From an uncultured Ruminococcus sp. (GTDB lineage: Bacteria; Bacillota; Clostridia; Oscillospirales; Ruminococcaceae): 48,308 nucleotides of DNA. The DNA is taken from positions 1 to 48,308 of the forward strand of contig CACWPL010000021.1 in assembly GCA_902762785.1 (NCBI GenBank). The letters run 5' to 3'. Each line of letters begins with the position of its first letter. Positions within the stretch are counted from its first letter, which is position 1. The notes beneath the pieces were generated by a model, which was given only the letters and a program-made list of their open reading frames with translations, did not search any database and had not been told where the DNA came from. Position numbers and translations under genes: made by a program. Positions 1 to 7,851 of this stretch are shown here, piece after piece.

Positions 1-2
1 TG

Positions 3-167
3 CCTGTACGTCACAGCACGATCAAGCGCAGAAGGATACGGACGGTGATCGACGATCTGATCCTGATTGCTGGACATCTGACGGATCACGCACGTAAATT
101 ACGACTTGCGATCGGTCACTCTAACGGCTGGATTTGTACTTTTCTCAGAGTCGCTGAATCACTTTGA
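3..167 (+). pseudogene. C-terminal end of an IS1380-like DDE transposase (partial)
   Basis: An open frame enters from the left edge and stops with TGA at 165-167. The 54 visible residues contain RIRTVIDDLILIAGHLTDHA followed by R-K-L-R-L, which resembles the C-terminal signature of IS1380-group transposases (a hydrophobic helix, then H-A-R and a basic stretch). Only the tail is visible, so it cannot be said whether the full gene outside the window is intact. The sequence TTTTGCGGAATCAGG just after the stop could be part of the right terminal inverted repeat; this is a guess because the left end is not in view. Confidence 0.5.
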
Positions 168-216
168 GTTTTGCGGAATCAGGTATTTCAAAGATACTAT
201 CTGATTGCAGAAAGGC

Positions 217-252
217 AAAAAAAGAGTGCGCCACGCATGACGCACTCTTTTT
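217..252 (-). terminator. Bidirectional intrinsic terminator
   Basis: A 12-bp perfect stem (219-230 with 241-252, core AGAGTGCG/CGCACTCT) encloses a 10-nt loop and has an A/T run on both sides. It can end the minus-strand recombinase operon and also plus-strand transcription from the transposase. Confidence 0.8.
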
Positions 253-265
253 CAAAGTGATTGGA

Positions 266-532
266 TTATGAGAAGCTTATGACTGCTCCGTTGAGTTCTT
301 CGGTTATCGGCTGCATCTTGTAACTTCCGACCGGAGCGCTCATCGGTTCACCGTTGGACTTTCTTTCCTTGAAGTCCACACCGGCAAGTTCTGCTAATTT
401 CTTAGCAAGTCCAGTACCATAGATGTAACGTTTATCACCAACTGGTAAGGCGTTATCCGGGTTCTGAGCCTCGGTGATGCGATCCTCTGGACAGCAGCTT
501 GATCTTTGTGGTGATCTCGTCCTTCTGACGTT
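266..532 (-). pseudogene. Open frame without a start codon overlapping the recombinase tail
   Basis: Downstream of the recombinase stop, a minus-strand frame runs to TAA at 266-268. It has protein-like codon use and includes LPVGDKRYIYGTGLAKKLAE and then a run ending ELNGAVISFS. It has no ATG, GTG or TTG start with a ribosome binding site; upstream it is open only back to a TAG at 533-535, inside the recombinase gene. It may be the 3' remnant of a truncated gene or the true recombinase C-terminus displaced by a frameshift near 455-475. I do not recognise the family. Confidence 0.3.
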
Positions 533-1784
533 CTATTTTTTCAAGGCTGTTCATAATGCTGTCTGTGACCTTGCCTTTTTCAAGTGCCGCCATGAGGTTG
601 CGATGTCTCTCGTCAAGACCTGACAGTGCTCGTCTTAACGCTCTGTACTCCTTGTTGGAAGTATCCTTGATATTTCTGGAAATATGGTTCAATGCGTCAA
701 GCAGAGGCTGTCGGTTCGGCTCTGAAAAGAGACAATTGCTGACGGCGTTGATCACGAATGCTTCAAGGTAGTCTGCTCTGATGGGAGCAGTGCCGCATTT
801 ATTGTTACAGTTGTACTTGTAGTACTTTCTGTCCTTTGAATATCTGACACCGCCGCACATCGGACTGCCGCAGGAGCAATAGATCATGCTGGTCAGGGGA
901 TAGTATCTGTCCGGCGCTCTGTTGCTGTGTTTTTCGGCGTTTTCATTGAGCTTCTGCTGGACTTTTTCAAATATCGTCGGGGTTACAAGCGCCGGACAGC
1001 CGCCTTCCTTTTTGAAGTAGCTCTCCTTGTGCTTGTGGGTATTTCTCTTGCCATCTTCATCCTTTGATGTTGCCTTATTCCATGTGTAACAACCCTTGTA
1101 CTTCTCGTTGTGGAGGATCTCGTTGATCGTGTTCACCTTGAAGTCATTGCCTTTGCTGGTCTTGTAGCCGTTATCCTTTAACCATTTTATAATATCGGCA
1201 GTTCCGAATCCGTCAGCGTAAAGCTCGAACATCTTCTTTACTGCCGGGGCTGTTGTTTCATCGGGTTCCAGCAGCATCGTATCTCTGTTCACCTTGAAGC
1301 CGTAGGGAGGCTTGCCACCAGTATGCATACAGTCTGCGGCACGGGAATTTAATCCTCTCAAACTGTTATTTTTAATGCTGCGAGAGTATTTTTCATCGAC
1401 TATCGCTTGAGCTATTATCATATCGTAGTCAGCCTCACAAGAGGAATCCCAGCCTTGTGACACGAAAATTATTTTTTTATTATGGTCTCGAAACCATTTT
1501 AAGTCGAGCGTCATTTCTAATAGATTTCGATGCAGTCTGCTGGTATCGTACACATAGAGAGTATCAACATCGTTTTCTTCGATGTATTCTTTCATGGCTT
1601 TGTATTCAGGTCTGTTGGTAGTTGTGCCCGACTTGCCTTCTTCGGAGAATACCTTGACAAGATCTGCACCGTCTGTGTTGGCTCGGTTTTTTATGACCTT
1701 AGCCTGATAGCCCAGCGAGGTGTTATCGACCTGCCCAGGTGTCGAAACTCTGACATAGCCAACGGCACTAGGTATTTTCTTCAT
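453..1784 (-). CDS. Large serine recombinase (resolvase/integrase)
   Basis: A site-specific DNA recombinase that would integrate or excise this element through a Ser-phosphodiester intermediate. Seen: an N-terminal resolvase domain starting GYVRVSTPGQ with the candidate nucleophile Ser14, a middle 'recombinase' domain (about residues 150-260, including the GGKPPYGF block), a Cys-pair zinc ribbon (C-S-C-G and C-N-N-K-C near 310-345) and a C-terminal coiled coil. The start chosen is the ATG at 1784, because AAAGGAG lies just upstream; the longer frame to 1829 has no such signal. The start overlaps the end of the preceding small gene by 17 bp, so the two are translationally coupled. The predicted C-terminus (RGSHHRGSEPG) is short and odd and may be frameshifted. 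Confidence 0.88.
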   Translation of the reverse strand: MKKIPSAVGYVRVSTPGQVDNTSLGYQAKVIKNRANTDGADLVKVFSEEGKSGTTTNRPEYKAMKEYIEENDVDTLYVYDTSRLHRNLLEMTLDLKWFRDHNKKIIFVSQGWDSSCEADYDMIIAQAIVDEKYSRSIKNNSLRGLNSRAADCMHTGGKPPYGFKVNRDTMLLEPDETTAPAVKKMFELYADGFGTADIIKWLKDNGYKTSKGNDFKVNTINEILHNEKYKGCYTWNKATSKDEDGKRNTHKHKESYFKKEGGCPALVTPTIFEKVQQKLNENAEKHSNRAPDRYYPLTSMIYCSCGSPMCGGVRYSKDRKYYKYNCNNKCGTAPIRADYLEAFVINAVSNCLFSEPNRQPLLDALNHISRNIKDTSNKEYRALRRALSGLDERHRNLMAALEKGKVTDSIMNSLEKIERQKDEITTKIKLLSRGSHHRGSEPG

Positions 1785-1965
1785 CACTGTTTGCTCCTTT
1801 CTGATGTCTGAACATATCGAACAGGACAAGAGCAGCGGTGTTGATCAATTCGGCGGGAGAGCTGCCAGTGTCATTGTTTACGACCGAACCATAGCTGTAA
1901 CTGCCCATGCTGACGTTCGTTTTATTGATATCGTTCTTCTGTATCGTGATCTGCTTTATTTTCAT
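1768..1965 (-). CDS. Small protein encoded just upstream of the recombinase
   Basis: 65 residues beginning MKIKQITIQK. The start is set by a GGGAGGTGATC ribosome binding site directly upstream of the ATG at 1965. It overlaps the recombinase start, so they form a two-gene operon. I do not recognise the family. The position suggests a recombination directionality factor or regulator, but nothing in the sequence proves this. It has no membrane segment and no Cys motif; the middle is rich in Ser, Gly and Asn. Confidence 0.6.
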   Translation of the reverse strand: MKIKQITIQKNDINKTNVSMGSYSYGSVVNNDTGSSPAELINTAALVLFDMFRHQKGANSDEENT

Positions 1966-1978
1966 TGGATCACCTCCC

Positions 1979-2010
1979 AAGACCTGACCTCCCGGAGGAA
2001 GGCAGGTCTT
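1979..2010. repeat. Perfect inverted repeat between DUF927 gene and recombinase operon
   Basis: AAGACCTG (1979-1986) pairs with CAGGTCTT (2003-2010) and an inner CCTCC/GGAGG arm extends the structure. There is no T-run on either side, so it is a poor intrinsic terminator. It lies beside the ribosome binding site of the 65-aa gene (GGGAGGTG), where it could affect translation or serve as a recombinase or regulator site. Confidence 0.5.
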
Positions 2011-2021
2011 GCATCAGAAAT

Positions 2022-4067
2022 TTAGTTGAATGGTCTGTCTGTTATATCGCAGTATCTTTCACCATTACACTCATCTTCGCTGACGAATCTGAACCAATAG
2101 CTCGGAACGTCCTTGACTCTGTTAATTGTGATCTTCGAGACAAGACCGTTTCTCTTACCATTGCCCTGACGTCTGAGGAAACCGTCTCTGTCGATCTCTC
2201 TGACGGCAGCTTTATGATCCTTGAATCCGGCTCTTGCGAGAATTGTTTTTGTCACATCTACAGGCATTACTACAGAGGTAACAATCTCTTCGGAGCTAAT
2301 TGAGTTCGCTGGTTTCATCTTTTTGGTATATACTTTTAATTTTCCATCAAACATATGGTCGATAGTGTAGTTCTTGATCGCATTCAGAGCGTTGTCAGAC
2401 ATATTGTACTCAGAAGAGATCATTTCGTTCTGCTCCTGCATGATCTCAGCTACGCCCTCGCAGTTGATCTCTACTCCAAGCTTGCAAAGTATCTTAGCAG
2501 TCAGGAATGTCAGACCATAGCTCTTTAAGACACGTTCGGTGTAATCGTTGTGAGAATCGGAAGTCATTTTTCTCATAATTTCCTTCGACTTCTCATAGTT
2601 TTCTTTTAGCTTCTTTCTATGTGTGATCAGCCAGTCGGTGAAGATTCTTCCGAGTACGCCGTAGTTGTTGTTTGCGAAGTCCTCGATCGCATCTGCATGG
2701 CTGCTGTCAAGAGTATAGGAGAAGTACTCTGCATTATGAACTCTTACCGCCGGTCCGCCGTTTTGTGAAGCGTCCTTATCGTGGATATGCTCCTCGCTGG
2801 TAACGACCACGATCGTATTCCATGTACCGGTAGCTTTCATTGTAGAGTCAGGATTCAGTCTGTCCTTTTCTCTCTCATTCGCTATCGAGATGAGAAAGTC
2901 CTCAGTGTTGATGTCACTTGCCACCTTGCCTTCATCCAAAAACATCGGGACGCCGAATCTGCCGTCAAGACGCTTAAATAAGGCGTTGCTTGTGCTGTGC
3001 ATGGACTTGAATATCTTCTCATTATCCGGATCTGTCCACATGGAAGCAGCAAGTCTGCTTGTAAGTGTTTTTGCCGTTGAAGACTTGCCGACCATATTAA
3101 TGCTGTAGGAACGAAGTTTCATGTGATGATCGAGGTTCAGAACCGTCATAACTGCCGCCGACATAGATGCTGATAGGACGTACTGTATTGGAACGCTGTC
3201 ACGAATCAGGTCATTCAGGGCAGCTAAGTATTCCTTGTCTGTACCGAATGTGTTTTGGGTCGTGAATTCACCTTCACTGTAGGCGTTGAACTGCATGACT
3301 CCCTTTGTCATCGAGAATCCGAGTTTCTGCTGCGCCGACTCCGTATGCATCATGCTCATGACCTTTGTCAGATACATACTGACGAGCAGCTCGTAGCCTG
3401 GATTCACCAGGATGCCGTACTTGCTGAGTTCTTTCAGGTTTGCTTTGGTAAAGTACTCAGCCGGAACCTGTTTATTGGTCGTACCAAGGTCATCTGTTGT
3501 CTGGATCTCGACCTTGATCTCGCCGTTGGCTTCTCTTTTCTTGTGCAGAAGGTCGAAGCGTGTGCAGATCCAGGTGAATGTATTATCGCCTTCATTCATT
3601 GCGAATGCTGTTTTGGTTCTGATAATGTAGACCTTTTCCAGCTTTCCCTTGTTGTTCATACGTTCCAGACAAACCGCATTTGTCAGCAGCTCCTGACACA
3701 GGTCATCACTGACCTCTGCTGTTGCATAGATCTCAATATCGAGATCGTCCTCGGTCTGCGTTGCCGGACCAGAGCTTGCGACCATCGGCAGCTTTTTTTC
3801 AGGCGGCTCCGTGCCGATTCTTGTGTTGGAATGTGGAACAGGCCTTCTGCGCAGACCTTTGACGGACTTTGTTGCTGTAGAAATAGGCGCTTGGGCATCT
3901 CGTCTTTTCCCGACGGGGAGAATACGGTCTGCGTGATCGTCCTTGATCTGGTCAGCTGAAGTCGTCTGTTCCGTGGTGTCAGACTTGTCGGACACTCCAA
4001 ATGGAAGCGTTAGCGTAGATGTATTGCTTGCTGTCGAAGCAAGCATGGGAAATGCACGTTTTATCAT
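2022..4067 (-). CDS. DUF927-type putative helicase/primase-associated ATPase
   Basis: 681 residues. The first ~110 are low-complexity and polar (Ser/Thr/Lys rich). The rest matches the DUF927 pattern known from phages and integrative elements: a GF.....V-N-GY-type region at 215-265, a Walker A-like MVGKSSTAKT at about 325-334, and a hydrophobic Walker B-like VPMFLDEG at 373-380. The likely role is ATP-dependent DNA unwinding during element replication, inferred from the family. AAAGGACGG lies 9 bases before the ATG. It follows the 125-aa gene in the same direction with a 76-bp gap and probably shares its promoter at 4836-4864. Confidence 0.75.
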   Translation of the reverse strand: MIKRAFPMLASTASNTSTLTLPFGVSDKSDTTEQTTSADQIKDDHADRILPVGKRRDAQAPISTATKSVKGLRRRPVPHSNTRIGTEPPEKKLPMVASSGPATQTEDDLDIEIYATAEVSDDLCQELLTNAVCLERMNNKGKLEKVYIIRTKTAFAMNEGDNTFTWICTRFDLLHKKREANGEIKVEIQTTDDLGTTNKQVPAEYFTKANLKELSKYGILVNPGYELLVSMYLTKVMSMMHTESAQQKLGFSMTKGVMQFNAYSEGEFTTQNTFGTDKEYLAALNDLIRDSVPIQYVLSASMSAAVMTVLNLDHHMKLRSYSINMVGKSSTAKTLTSRLAASMWTDPDNEKIFKSMHSTSNALFKRLDGRFGVPMFLDEGKVASDINTEDFLISIANEREKDRLNPDSTMKATGTWNTIVVVTSEEHIHDKDASQNGGPAVRVHNAEYFSYTLDSSHADAIEDFANNNYGVLGRIFTDWLITHRKKLKENYEKSKEIMRKMTSDSHNDYTERVLKSYGLTFLTAKILCKLGVEINCEGVAEIMQEQNEMISSEYNMSDNALNAIKNYTIDHMFDGKLKVYTKKMKPANSISSEEIVTSVVMPVDVTKTILARAGFKDHKAAVREIDRDGFLRRQGNGKRNGLVSKITINRVKDVPSYWFRFVSEDECNGERYCDITDRPFN

Positions 4068-4143
4068 TGGAATCTACCGTCCTTTCAATATATTTTTTAG
4101 AAAAAAGGTGGGAGGGACCTTCGTCCCTCCCTGCTGCAAAGGT

Positions 4144-4521
4144 TTAATCGTCTGTCTCGTCACCGTAGTCGGTATAGGTAAAGTCAACAATATTACTAAA
4201 GAACTTACCGTCAGCCGCATCATTTGTCTCTGTCTCGATTCTTACATCGACACCCTTGATCTCCTCGAAGTCGATTTCCTCATTATCGTCCACAAATGGA
4301 GCAATAATGTTGTAGAGCGGCTCTTCAGCGTAATCAGCAATGTCAGTTGAGCACTTGAAGATCGTGCCGTCGTTTAGCTTAAATTTAAGGTAAACACGGT
4401 CATTGTCCTCGTTGTACTCGACGCTCATGAGGATTCCCTCGTGGACTCCGTCCTCAATGTGGTAAGTACCGAGCTTCTTTGCCTTTTCAGCAGCCTTTTC
4501 CTGTATTTTAGTTAGTTTCAT
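4144..4521 (-). CDS. Small acidic protein of the mobile element
   Basis: 125 residues, beginning with a Lys-rich helix (MKLTKIQEKAAEKAKKLG) and ending in a strongly acidic Asp/Glu tail. The middle alternates hydrophobic and polar residues (EGILMSVEYNEDNDRVYLKF), suggesting a small beta-barrel, possibly OB-like. No family is recognised. A GGAGGTAG ribosome binding site precedes the ATG at 4521. It lies directly upstream of the DUF927 gene, so a single-stranded-DNA-binding or replication-accessory role is possible but unproven. Confidence 0.6.
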   Translation of the reverse strand: MKLTKIQEKAAEKAKKLGTYHIEDGVHEGILMSVEYNEDNDRVYLKFKLNDGTIFKCSTDIADYAEEPLYNIIAPFVDDNEEIDFEEIKGVDVRIETETNDAADGKFFSNIVDFTYTDYGDETDD

Positions 4522-4830
4522 ATGAACTACCTCCGATAAAATAAATTTACTGAAAGGGGTTCGCTTTCTTTTATTCGATTTTCAAGATTCTTTATAGTCA
4601 TCACACGGCGTACATCATCCTGTGAATCTCTGTTGATGCCTACTTCAAGTCACCCCAGAACGCCGAAGCCTCCTTTGTAACTCTGTCTCAGCATCGCCAT
4701 AGCCTTCACACCGATCCGCACATCGCAGGGACTATCCTTTTTACACTTCAAGCGAAACCGCTTTCAGTATTGAGTGAACTCCGGTACAGCTCTTCGGGTA
4801 GTTGCTCCGTTGCGCTGTGCCGTTGTTCTG
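4522..4830 (-). promoter_or_regulatory. ~310-nt untranslated leader upstream of the small acidic gene
   Basis: From the predicted start point near 4830 to the ATG at 4521 there is no annotated gene. The leader is unusually long for this window. Near its 3' end a 25-codon frame begins at an ATG right after GTG (ATGACTATAAAG...) and stops with TAG inside the ribosome binding site region of the acidic gene. It could be a leader peptide or chance. No known riboswitch motif was recognised. Confidence 0.4.
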
Positions 4831-4835
4831 ATTGT

Positions 4836-4864
4836 AGTATATCAGGTTTTCAGCACTTTGTAAA
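4836..4864 (-). promoter_or_regulatory. Sigma-A promoter for the acidic protein-DUF927 genes
   Basis: On the minus strand TTTACA (4864-4859), a 17-bp spacer and TATACT (4841-4836). Confidence 0.7.
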
Positions 4865-4897
4865 CAAATTGACCAATGTTGCAGAAACACGTCTTTT

Positions 4898-4926
4898 ATC
4901 TGCAAATTTCAATGAAATTTGCAGAT
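4898..4926. repeat. Near-perfect 29-bp palindrome
   Basis: ATCTGCAAATTTCA and TGAAATTTGCAGAT form 14-bp perfect arms around one central base. There is no T-run. It lies about 35 bp upstream of the -35 box of the minus-strand promoter at 4836-4864 and just past the terminator of the 429-aa gene. The symmetry and position suit an operator, a replication-initiator site or a recombination site of the element. Confidence 0.6.
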
Positions 4927-4943
4927 ACTCTTGGGTTTACTTG

Positions 4944-4984
4944 CAAAAAAAGAAGCAAGCGCCGGTCGGCACTTGCTCCTTCTT
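4944..4984 (-). terminator. Intrinsic terminator of the 429-aa gene
   Basis: On the minus strand GAGCAAGTGCC and GGCGCTTGCTTC form a GC-rich stem followed by TTTTTTT. It begins immediately after the stop codon. Confidence 0.85.
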
Positions 4985-6273
4985 CACAGTAATTCAGTTA
5001 TGATCGCTTGGTCGTCTGCGTTGTCAGTCAGCTCGCAGTAAGCCCGGAGCATAGCTCGGACAGCTTTATTCTTCTTTGCCACGCTTTTATTCACAATATT
5101 CGTGAAGGTCAGCGAGGACTCCTGATAGTTCCCCTTGTCAAAAGCATAGCAGAGCAGCACGATGATGTACAGTCTCCCCATAAGTTCCACTCTCTTTTCG
5201 TCTATTATGCTATACACGTCCGGTTCGAGTTTTTCGCTGTCGTGTCCTTTGAGTCCGTATTTTTTCAGGCATTCCCATAGTTCGTCTATCAGGAAGTCGG
5301 GACACGACTTGATCTCTATCGGGCAATTGTTATTATATACTTGAAGGTCAAAACTCTTTGCTATTTCGTTGATTTTGCTTCGCATTGTCCGCTGATTTGG
5401 CTTGCTGGGGTCTTGTTTGCTTGTGGTTTTGAGATGGACAATGAGTTTGTCTTTGAGTAACCCTGTAAATCTATTTATATAGTAATCGATTGAAGAAGGA
5501 TATACTGTATTATTTTTATCTCTTGATGGATTTCTGTCTTTCCAGTCAATTTCTGCAAAATTAAGCACTTCTAATAATTGAGATTCAAACTTTTTCATTG
5601 TTGGTTCATACGTCTTGAGCGACGGAAACACTCTTTCAACTTTTAGAAAATCAGCATATACCCCTTCATAAAGCGTTATAGGTGTTTTTCTGTCCTTGCC
5701 ATTTGTTGTAAAAATGCACTTCATTACCTCGGAAACAAGCTCCTCACCGACATTCAGCGCTGCGAAGCTGTATGAAGGGATTTCCTCGCTTCGACTGCAT
5801 CTGCCACCAGTAATGATCATTCTGCAAAATGCATCGAACAGCTCTCTGTCGAAGATCTTATGGTACTTCATGTACAGGTGTACCGCTATGAGGTACTGCG
5901 GATCTATGATGTCCAGTATCTCTTCTTTCACCTGTTCTGTCTGCTGTGGAGTGAACGGATGATCTTTGACTGCCTCGTATATATCATCAAGTTTTTCAAA
6001 ATTTATGAGTTCTGACATCAAAAGATAAGATCTCGCCCTTTTCTTTACCTCCGGCAGATCTTTCGGAGACTCGGACTGCACTTTGGCAAGCAGGTTTACA
6101 GCGAGCGCCTTTGCAGGACATTTGTTTGAGTGTCTCTTGAAGTACACTGGGATCGGGCATCTGTTTCTCACTATGGTATATGTCTCAGCAGCACTGGTTC
6201 CACCAAAGAAGGAATAGAACAGCGACTCATACATATCTGTGATCGCATGGACCGTAAACTCAGTATCTTTCAT
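4984..6273 (-). CDS. Uncharacterised 429-aa mobile-element protein
   Basis: The start is the ATG at 6273 because GGAGG precedes it at a proper distance; the frame is open further upstream but without signals. The protein is mostly predicted helix, Lys/Glu-rich, with no membrane segment or signal peptide. I recognise no domain. Notable stretches are DPQYLIAVHLYMKYHKIFDR and a C-terminal region with many basic residues (KSVAKKNKAVRAMLRAY). It has its own promoter (6310-6338) and terminator, so it is a single-gene unit inside the element, next to its right end. It may be a regulator or cargo gene. Confidence 0.7.
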   Translation of the reverse strand: MKDTEFTVHAITDMYESLFYSFFGGTSAAETYTIVRNRCPIPVYFKRHSNKCPAKALAVNLLAKVQSESPKDLPEVKKRARSYLLMSELINFEKLDDIYEAVKDHPFTPQQTEQVKEEILDIIDPQYLIAVHLYMKYHKIFDRELFDAFCRMIITGGRCSRSEEIPSYSFAALNVGEELVSEVMKCIFTTNGKDRKTPITLYEGVYADFLKVERVFPSLKTYEPTMKKFESQLLEVLNFAEIDWKDRNPSRDKNNTVYPSSIDYYINRFTGLLKDKLIVHLKTTSKQDPSKPNQRTMRSKINEIAKSFDLQVYNNNCPIEIKSCPDFLIDELWECLKKYGLKGHDSEKLEPDVYSIIDEKRVELMGRLYIIVLLCYAFDKGNYQESSLTFTNIVNKSVAKKNKAVRAMLRAYCELTDNADDQAIITELL

Positions 6274-6309
6274 ATTCTGCCTCCTGTCGCATGGTTTCTT
6301 GGTACTCTT

Positions 6310-6338
6310 ATCATACCATATTTTTCGGAAAATAGCAA
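6310..6338 (-). promoter_or_regulatory. Promoter of the 429-aa gene
   Basis: On the minus strand TTGCTA (6338-6333), a 17-bp spacer and TATGAT (6315-6310), 37 bp before the start codon. Confidence 0.7.
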
Positions 6339-6470
6339 GACTGCTTCTGAGGTTCTGACAACTCCGCTCGAATGCCCGAATTATTTCAGAGGAAAGAGGC
6401 GCTCTTTTTTTAGTCGTCAATATTGCTTGTTTTTCCCATTTAGCGTATTGGACCCACCAACTTTTTCGGT

Positions 6471-6511
6471 AAAAAAGAATCCCTAAAGCACGAAAACACC
6501 GTGTTTTAGGG
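6471..6511 (-). terminator. Intrinsic terminator downstream of tmRNA
   Basis: A 12-bp stem (6481-6492 with 6500-6511, including one G-U pair) has a 7-nt loop and, on the minus strand, a TTTTTT run at 6476-6471. It ends ssrA transcription, 36 bases past the CCA end. The sequence around it belongs by composition to the element or the junction. Confidence 0.75.
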
Positions 6512-6546
6512 ACTTTCCGCAACCTTTCTGGTCACGCATATTCAAT

Positions 6547-6918
6547 TGGTGGAGGCGAGGAGAATCGAACTCCTGTCCGAAAGCCCGTTCCCACAAATTT
6601 CTACGAGTGTAGTCCATCTATTTAAGTTTCCCCGCCGACCCCGCCGGTGAACAGGCTGAGAGGGAAGGTAGTCCAAATACATCCCTGCGGTGTGGACGTG
6701 CCGCCGGGACGTTCACCACTGAAATGATGCCCTGTAAAAGCCGTGGTACTCAGTTACAGGACAGACGCTGACTTAGGCAGCGACCTGCAGGCTGCGAGAG
6801 CTTACAGTAATGTTGTTGTTAGCGTTTATTTTTAAAACGTGCCGTAGATTTAAGAGCAACAGCAAGGCTCTACTCGCTTATCATGGTGCAAGACCCCCGT
6901 CGAAACCGGTACGCCCCC
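6547..6918 (-). ncRNA. ssrA: Transfer-messenger RNA (tmRNA)
   Basis: Rescues stalled ribosomes and tags the nascent chain for proteolysis. The 5' end GGGGGCG followed by GGUUUCGACGGGG, and the 3' end GTTCGATTCTCCTCGCCTCC with CCA encoded in the DNA, form the tRNA-like domain; the acceptor halves pair over 7 bp. Size is about 372 nt. The tag frame reads from the resume codon GCT as ANNNITVSSRSLQVAA, then TAA, with the stop inside a small CGCTG/CAGCG stem as usual. The tag is longer than the common 10-15 residues and ends VAA rather than LAA. Its own promoter is at 6955-6983. Its protein partner smpB lies just upstream on the same strand. Confidence 0.95.
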
Positions 6919-6954
6919 CTTTCTGTGTACGAGACGGATGTCGTCCGTACACTT

Positions 6955-6983
6955 ATTATACACGTTTTTGCGCCGATCGTCAA
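6955..6983 (-). promoter_or_regulatory. tmRNA promoter
   Basis: On the minus strand TTGACG (6983-6978), a 17-bp spacer and TATAAT (6960-6955), a near-consensus housekeeping promoter ~36 bp before the RNA 5' end. Confidence 0.88.
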
Positions 6984-7020
6984 GTAAAGATCTGGTAAAA
7001 GATCGGTTACACGCTCGACA

Positions 7021-7482
7021 TCAGCGCCGGTCCTTCATCGCGCGGTCGATGGCACGCTGGGCGTCGCGCTTGGCGGCATCGTCGCGCTTGTCGTAGAGCT
7101 TCTTGCCCTTGCAGAGCCCGACCTCCACCTTGACGCGCCCGTCCTTGAAATACAGCGACAGCGGCACGAGCGTCAGTCCCTCCTGCTTGGTCTTGCCGAG
7201 CAGACGGTGGATCTCCGCCCTGTGCATCAAGAGCTTGCGCACGCGCAGCGGATCCGTATTATAGATATTGCCCTTTTCGTAAGGGGAGATGTGCATCTGC
7301 TTGATGAAGAGCTCCCCCTCCTCGATGCTGCACCAGCTATCCTTGAGGTTCACGCCGCCCTGACGGATGGACTTGACCTCCGTCCCGGTCAGCGCGATGC
7401 CAGCCTCGTAGCGTTCGAGGATGAAGTATTCGTGGCCTGCCTTGCGGTTATCCGCGATCGGCTTGGTACCCTTGGTACGCAT
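7021..7482 (-). CDS. smpB: SsrA-binding protein SmpB
   Basis: Binds the tRNA-like domain of tmRNA and delivers it to stalled ribosomes. The 153-residue length and the motifs [30 protein letters not shown] and [20 protein letters not shown], and the C-terminal basic tail [20 protein letters not shown], are all typical of the family. The ATG at 7482 is chosen because AAGGAGG lies 7 bases upstream; a GTG two codons earlier would sit inside that site. It is co-directional with ssrA, the tmRNA gene 100 bp downstream, and probably co-transcribed with the PC4-like and patatin genes upstream. Confidence 0.97.
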   Translation of the reverse strand: MRTKGTKPIADNRKAGHEYFILERYEAGIALTGTEVKSIRQGGVNLKDSWCSIEEGELFIKQMHISPYEKGNIYNTDPLRVRKLLMHRAEIHRLLGKTKQEGLTLVPLSLYFKDGRVKVEVGLCKGKKLYDKRDDAAKRDAQRAIDRAMKDRR

Positions 7483-7526
7483 CTGCACACCTCCTTTGCG
7501 TGCTGTTCGTTCGTATGGATGTGAGA

Positions 7527-7778
7527 TCAGACGTCGAACTCGTCGTCCTCGAAGGAATCGAGATCCAGATCGTTGAGGATGTCGCGGAGCGCGACCAGCT
7601 CGTCTGCGGTCATCGTCAGACCCTTGCCCATGCGGGAGTGGTCCGGCGACCAGTCGCGCAGGTCATACTTGGGCTCGCGGTCGTTCCAGCTCACCAGGTT
7701 CAGCTCGCGGGTCCAGCCGCGGGCATTCTCGCCCAGATCGCCGATGTGCTGTGTGATCTTGAAAGTCAGCTCTGCCAT
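7527..7778 (-). CDS. YdbC/PC4-like single-stranded nucleic-acid-binding protein
   Basis: 83 residues matching the YdbC family of bacterial PC4-fold proteins: [20 protein letters not shown] followed by [13 protein letters not shown] and a final helix [12 protein letters not shown]. Family members bind single-stranded DNA or RNA as dimers; the cellular role is poorly known. The acidic tail [14 protein letters not shown] is an extra. AGAGG lies 9 bases before the ATG. The gene sits between the patatin gene (73-bp gap) and smpB (44-bp gap) on one strand, so it is likely in their operon. Confidence 0.85.
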   Translation of the reverse strand: MAELTFKITQHIGDLGENARGWTRELNLVSWNDREPKYDLRDWSPDHSRMGKGLTMTADELVALRDILNDLDLDSFEDDEFDV

Positions 7779-7851
7779 TTTTCATTACCTCTTTCTTTGT
7801 GATACACGGCGCCGTCCCTCGCGGGGCGTGCCGATCGTTCCTGTTTTTCGT

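Larger units (their letters stand above)
1..6546. mobile_element. Low-GC mobile/integrated region ending at the tmRNA 3' end
   Basis: This stretch is clearly more AT-rich than everything after position 7000. It carries an IS1380-like transposase remnant, a large serine recombinase, a DUF927 helicase/primase-like gene and two genes of no recognised family, all typical of integrative elements. The right-hand boundary is inferred to lie just before the tmRNA gene, because housekeeping genes (ssrA, smpB) start there. The left boundary is outside the window. I found no second copy of the tmRNA 3' end, so the attachment site is not demonstrated. Serine recombinases often do not use tRNA-like sites, so adjacency to ssrA may be coincidental or reflect an earlier insertion. 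Confidence 0.6.

Noticed and set aside
6547-6918. Separate tRNA gene at the element boundary
   Set aside because: The T-arm and CCA belong to the tmRNA 3' half; the matching 5' half and GGUUUCGACGGGG are 330 bases away.
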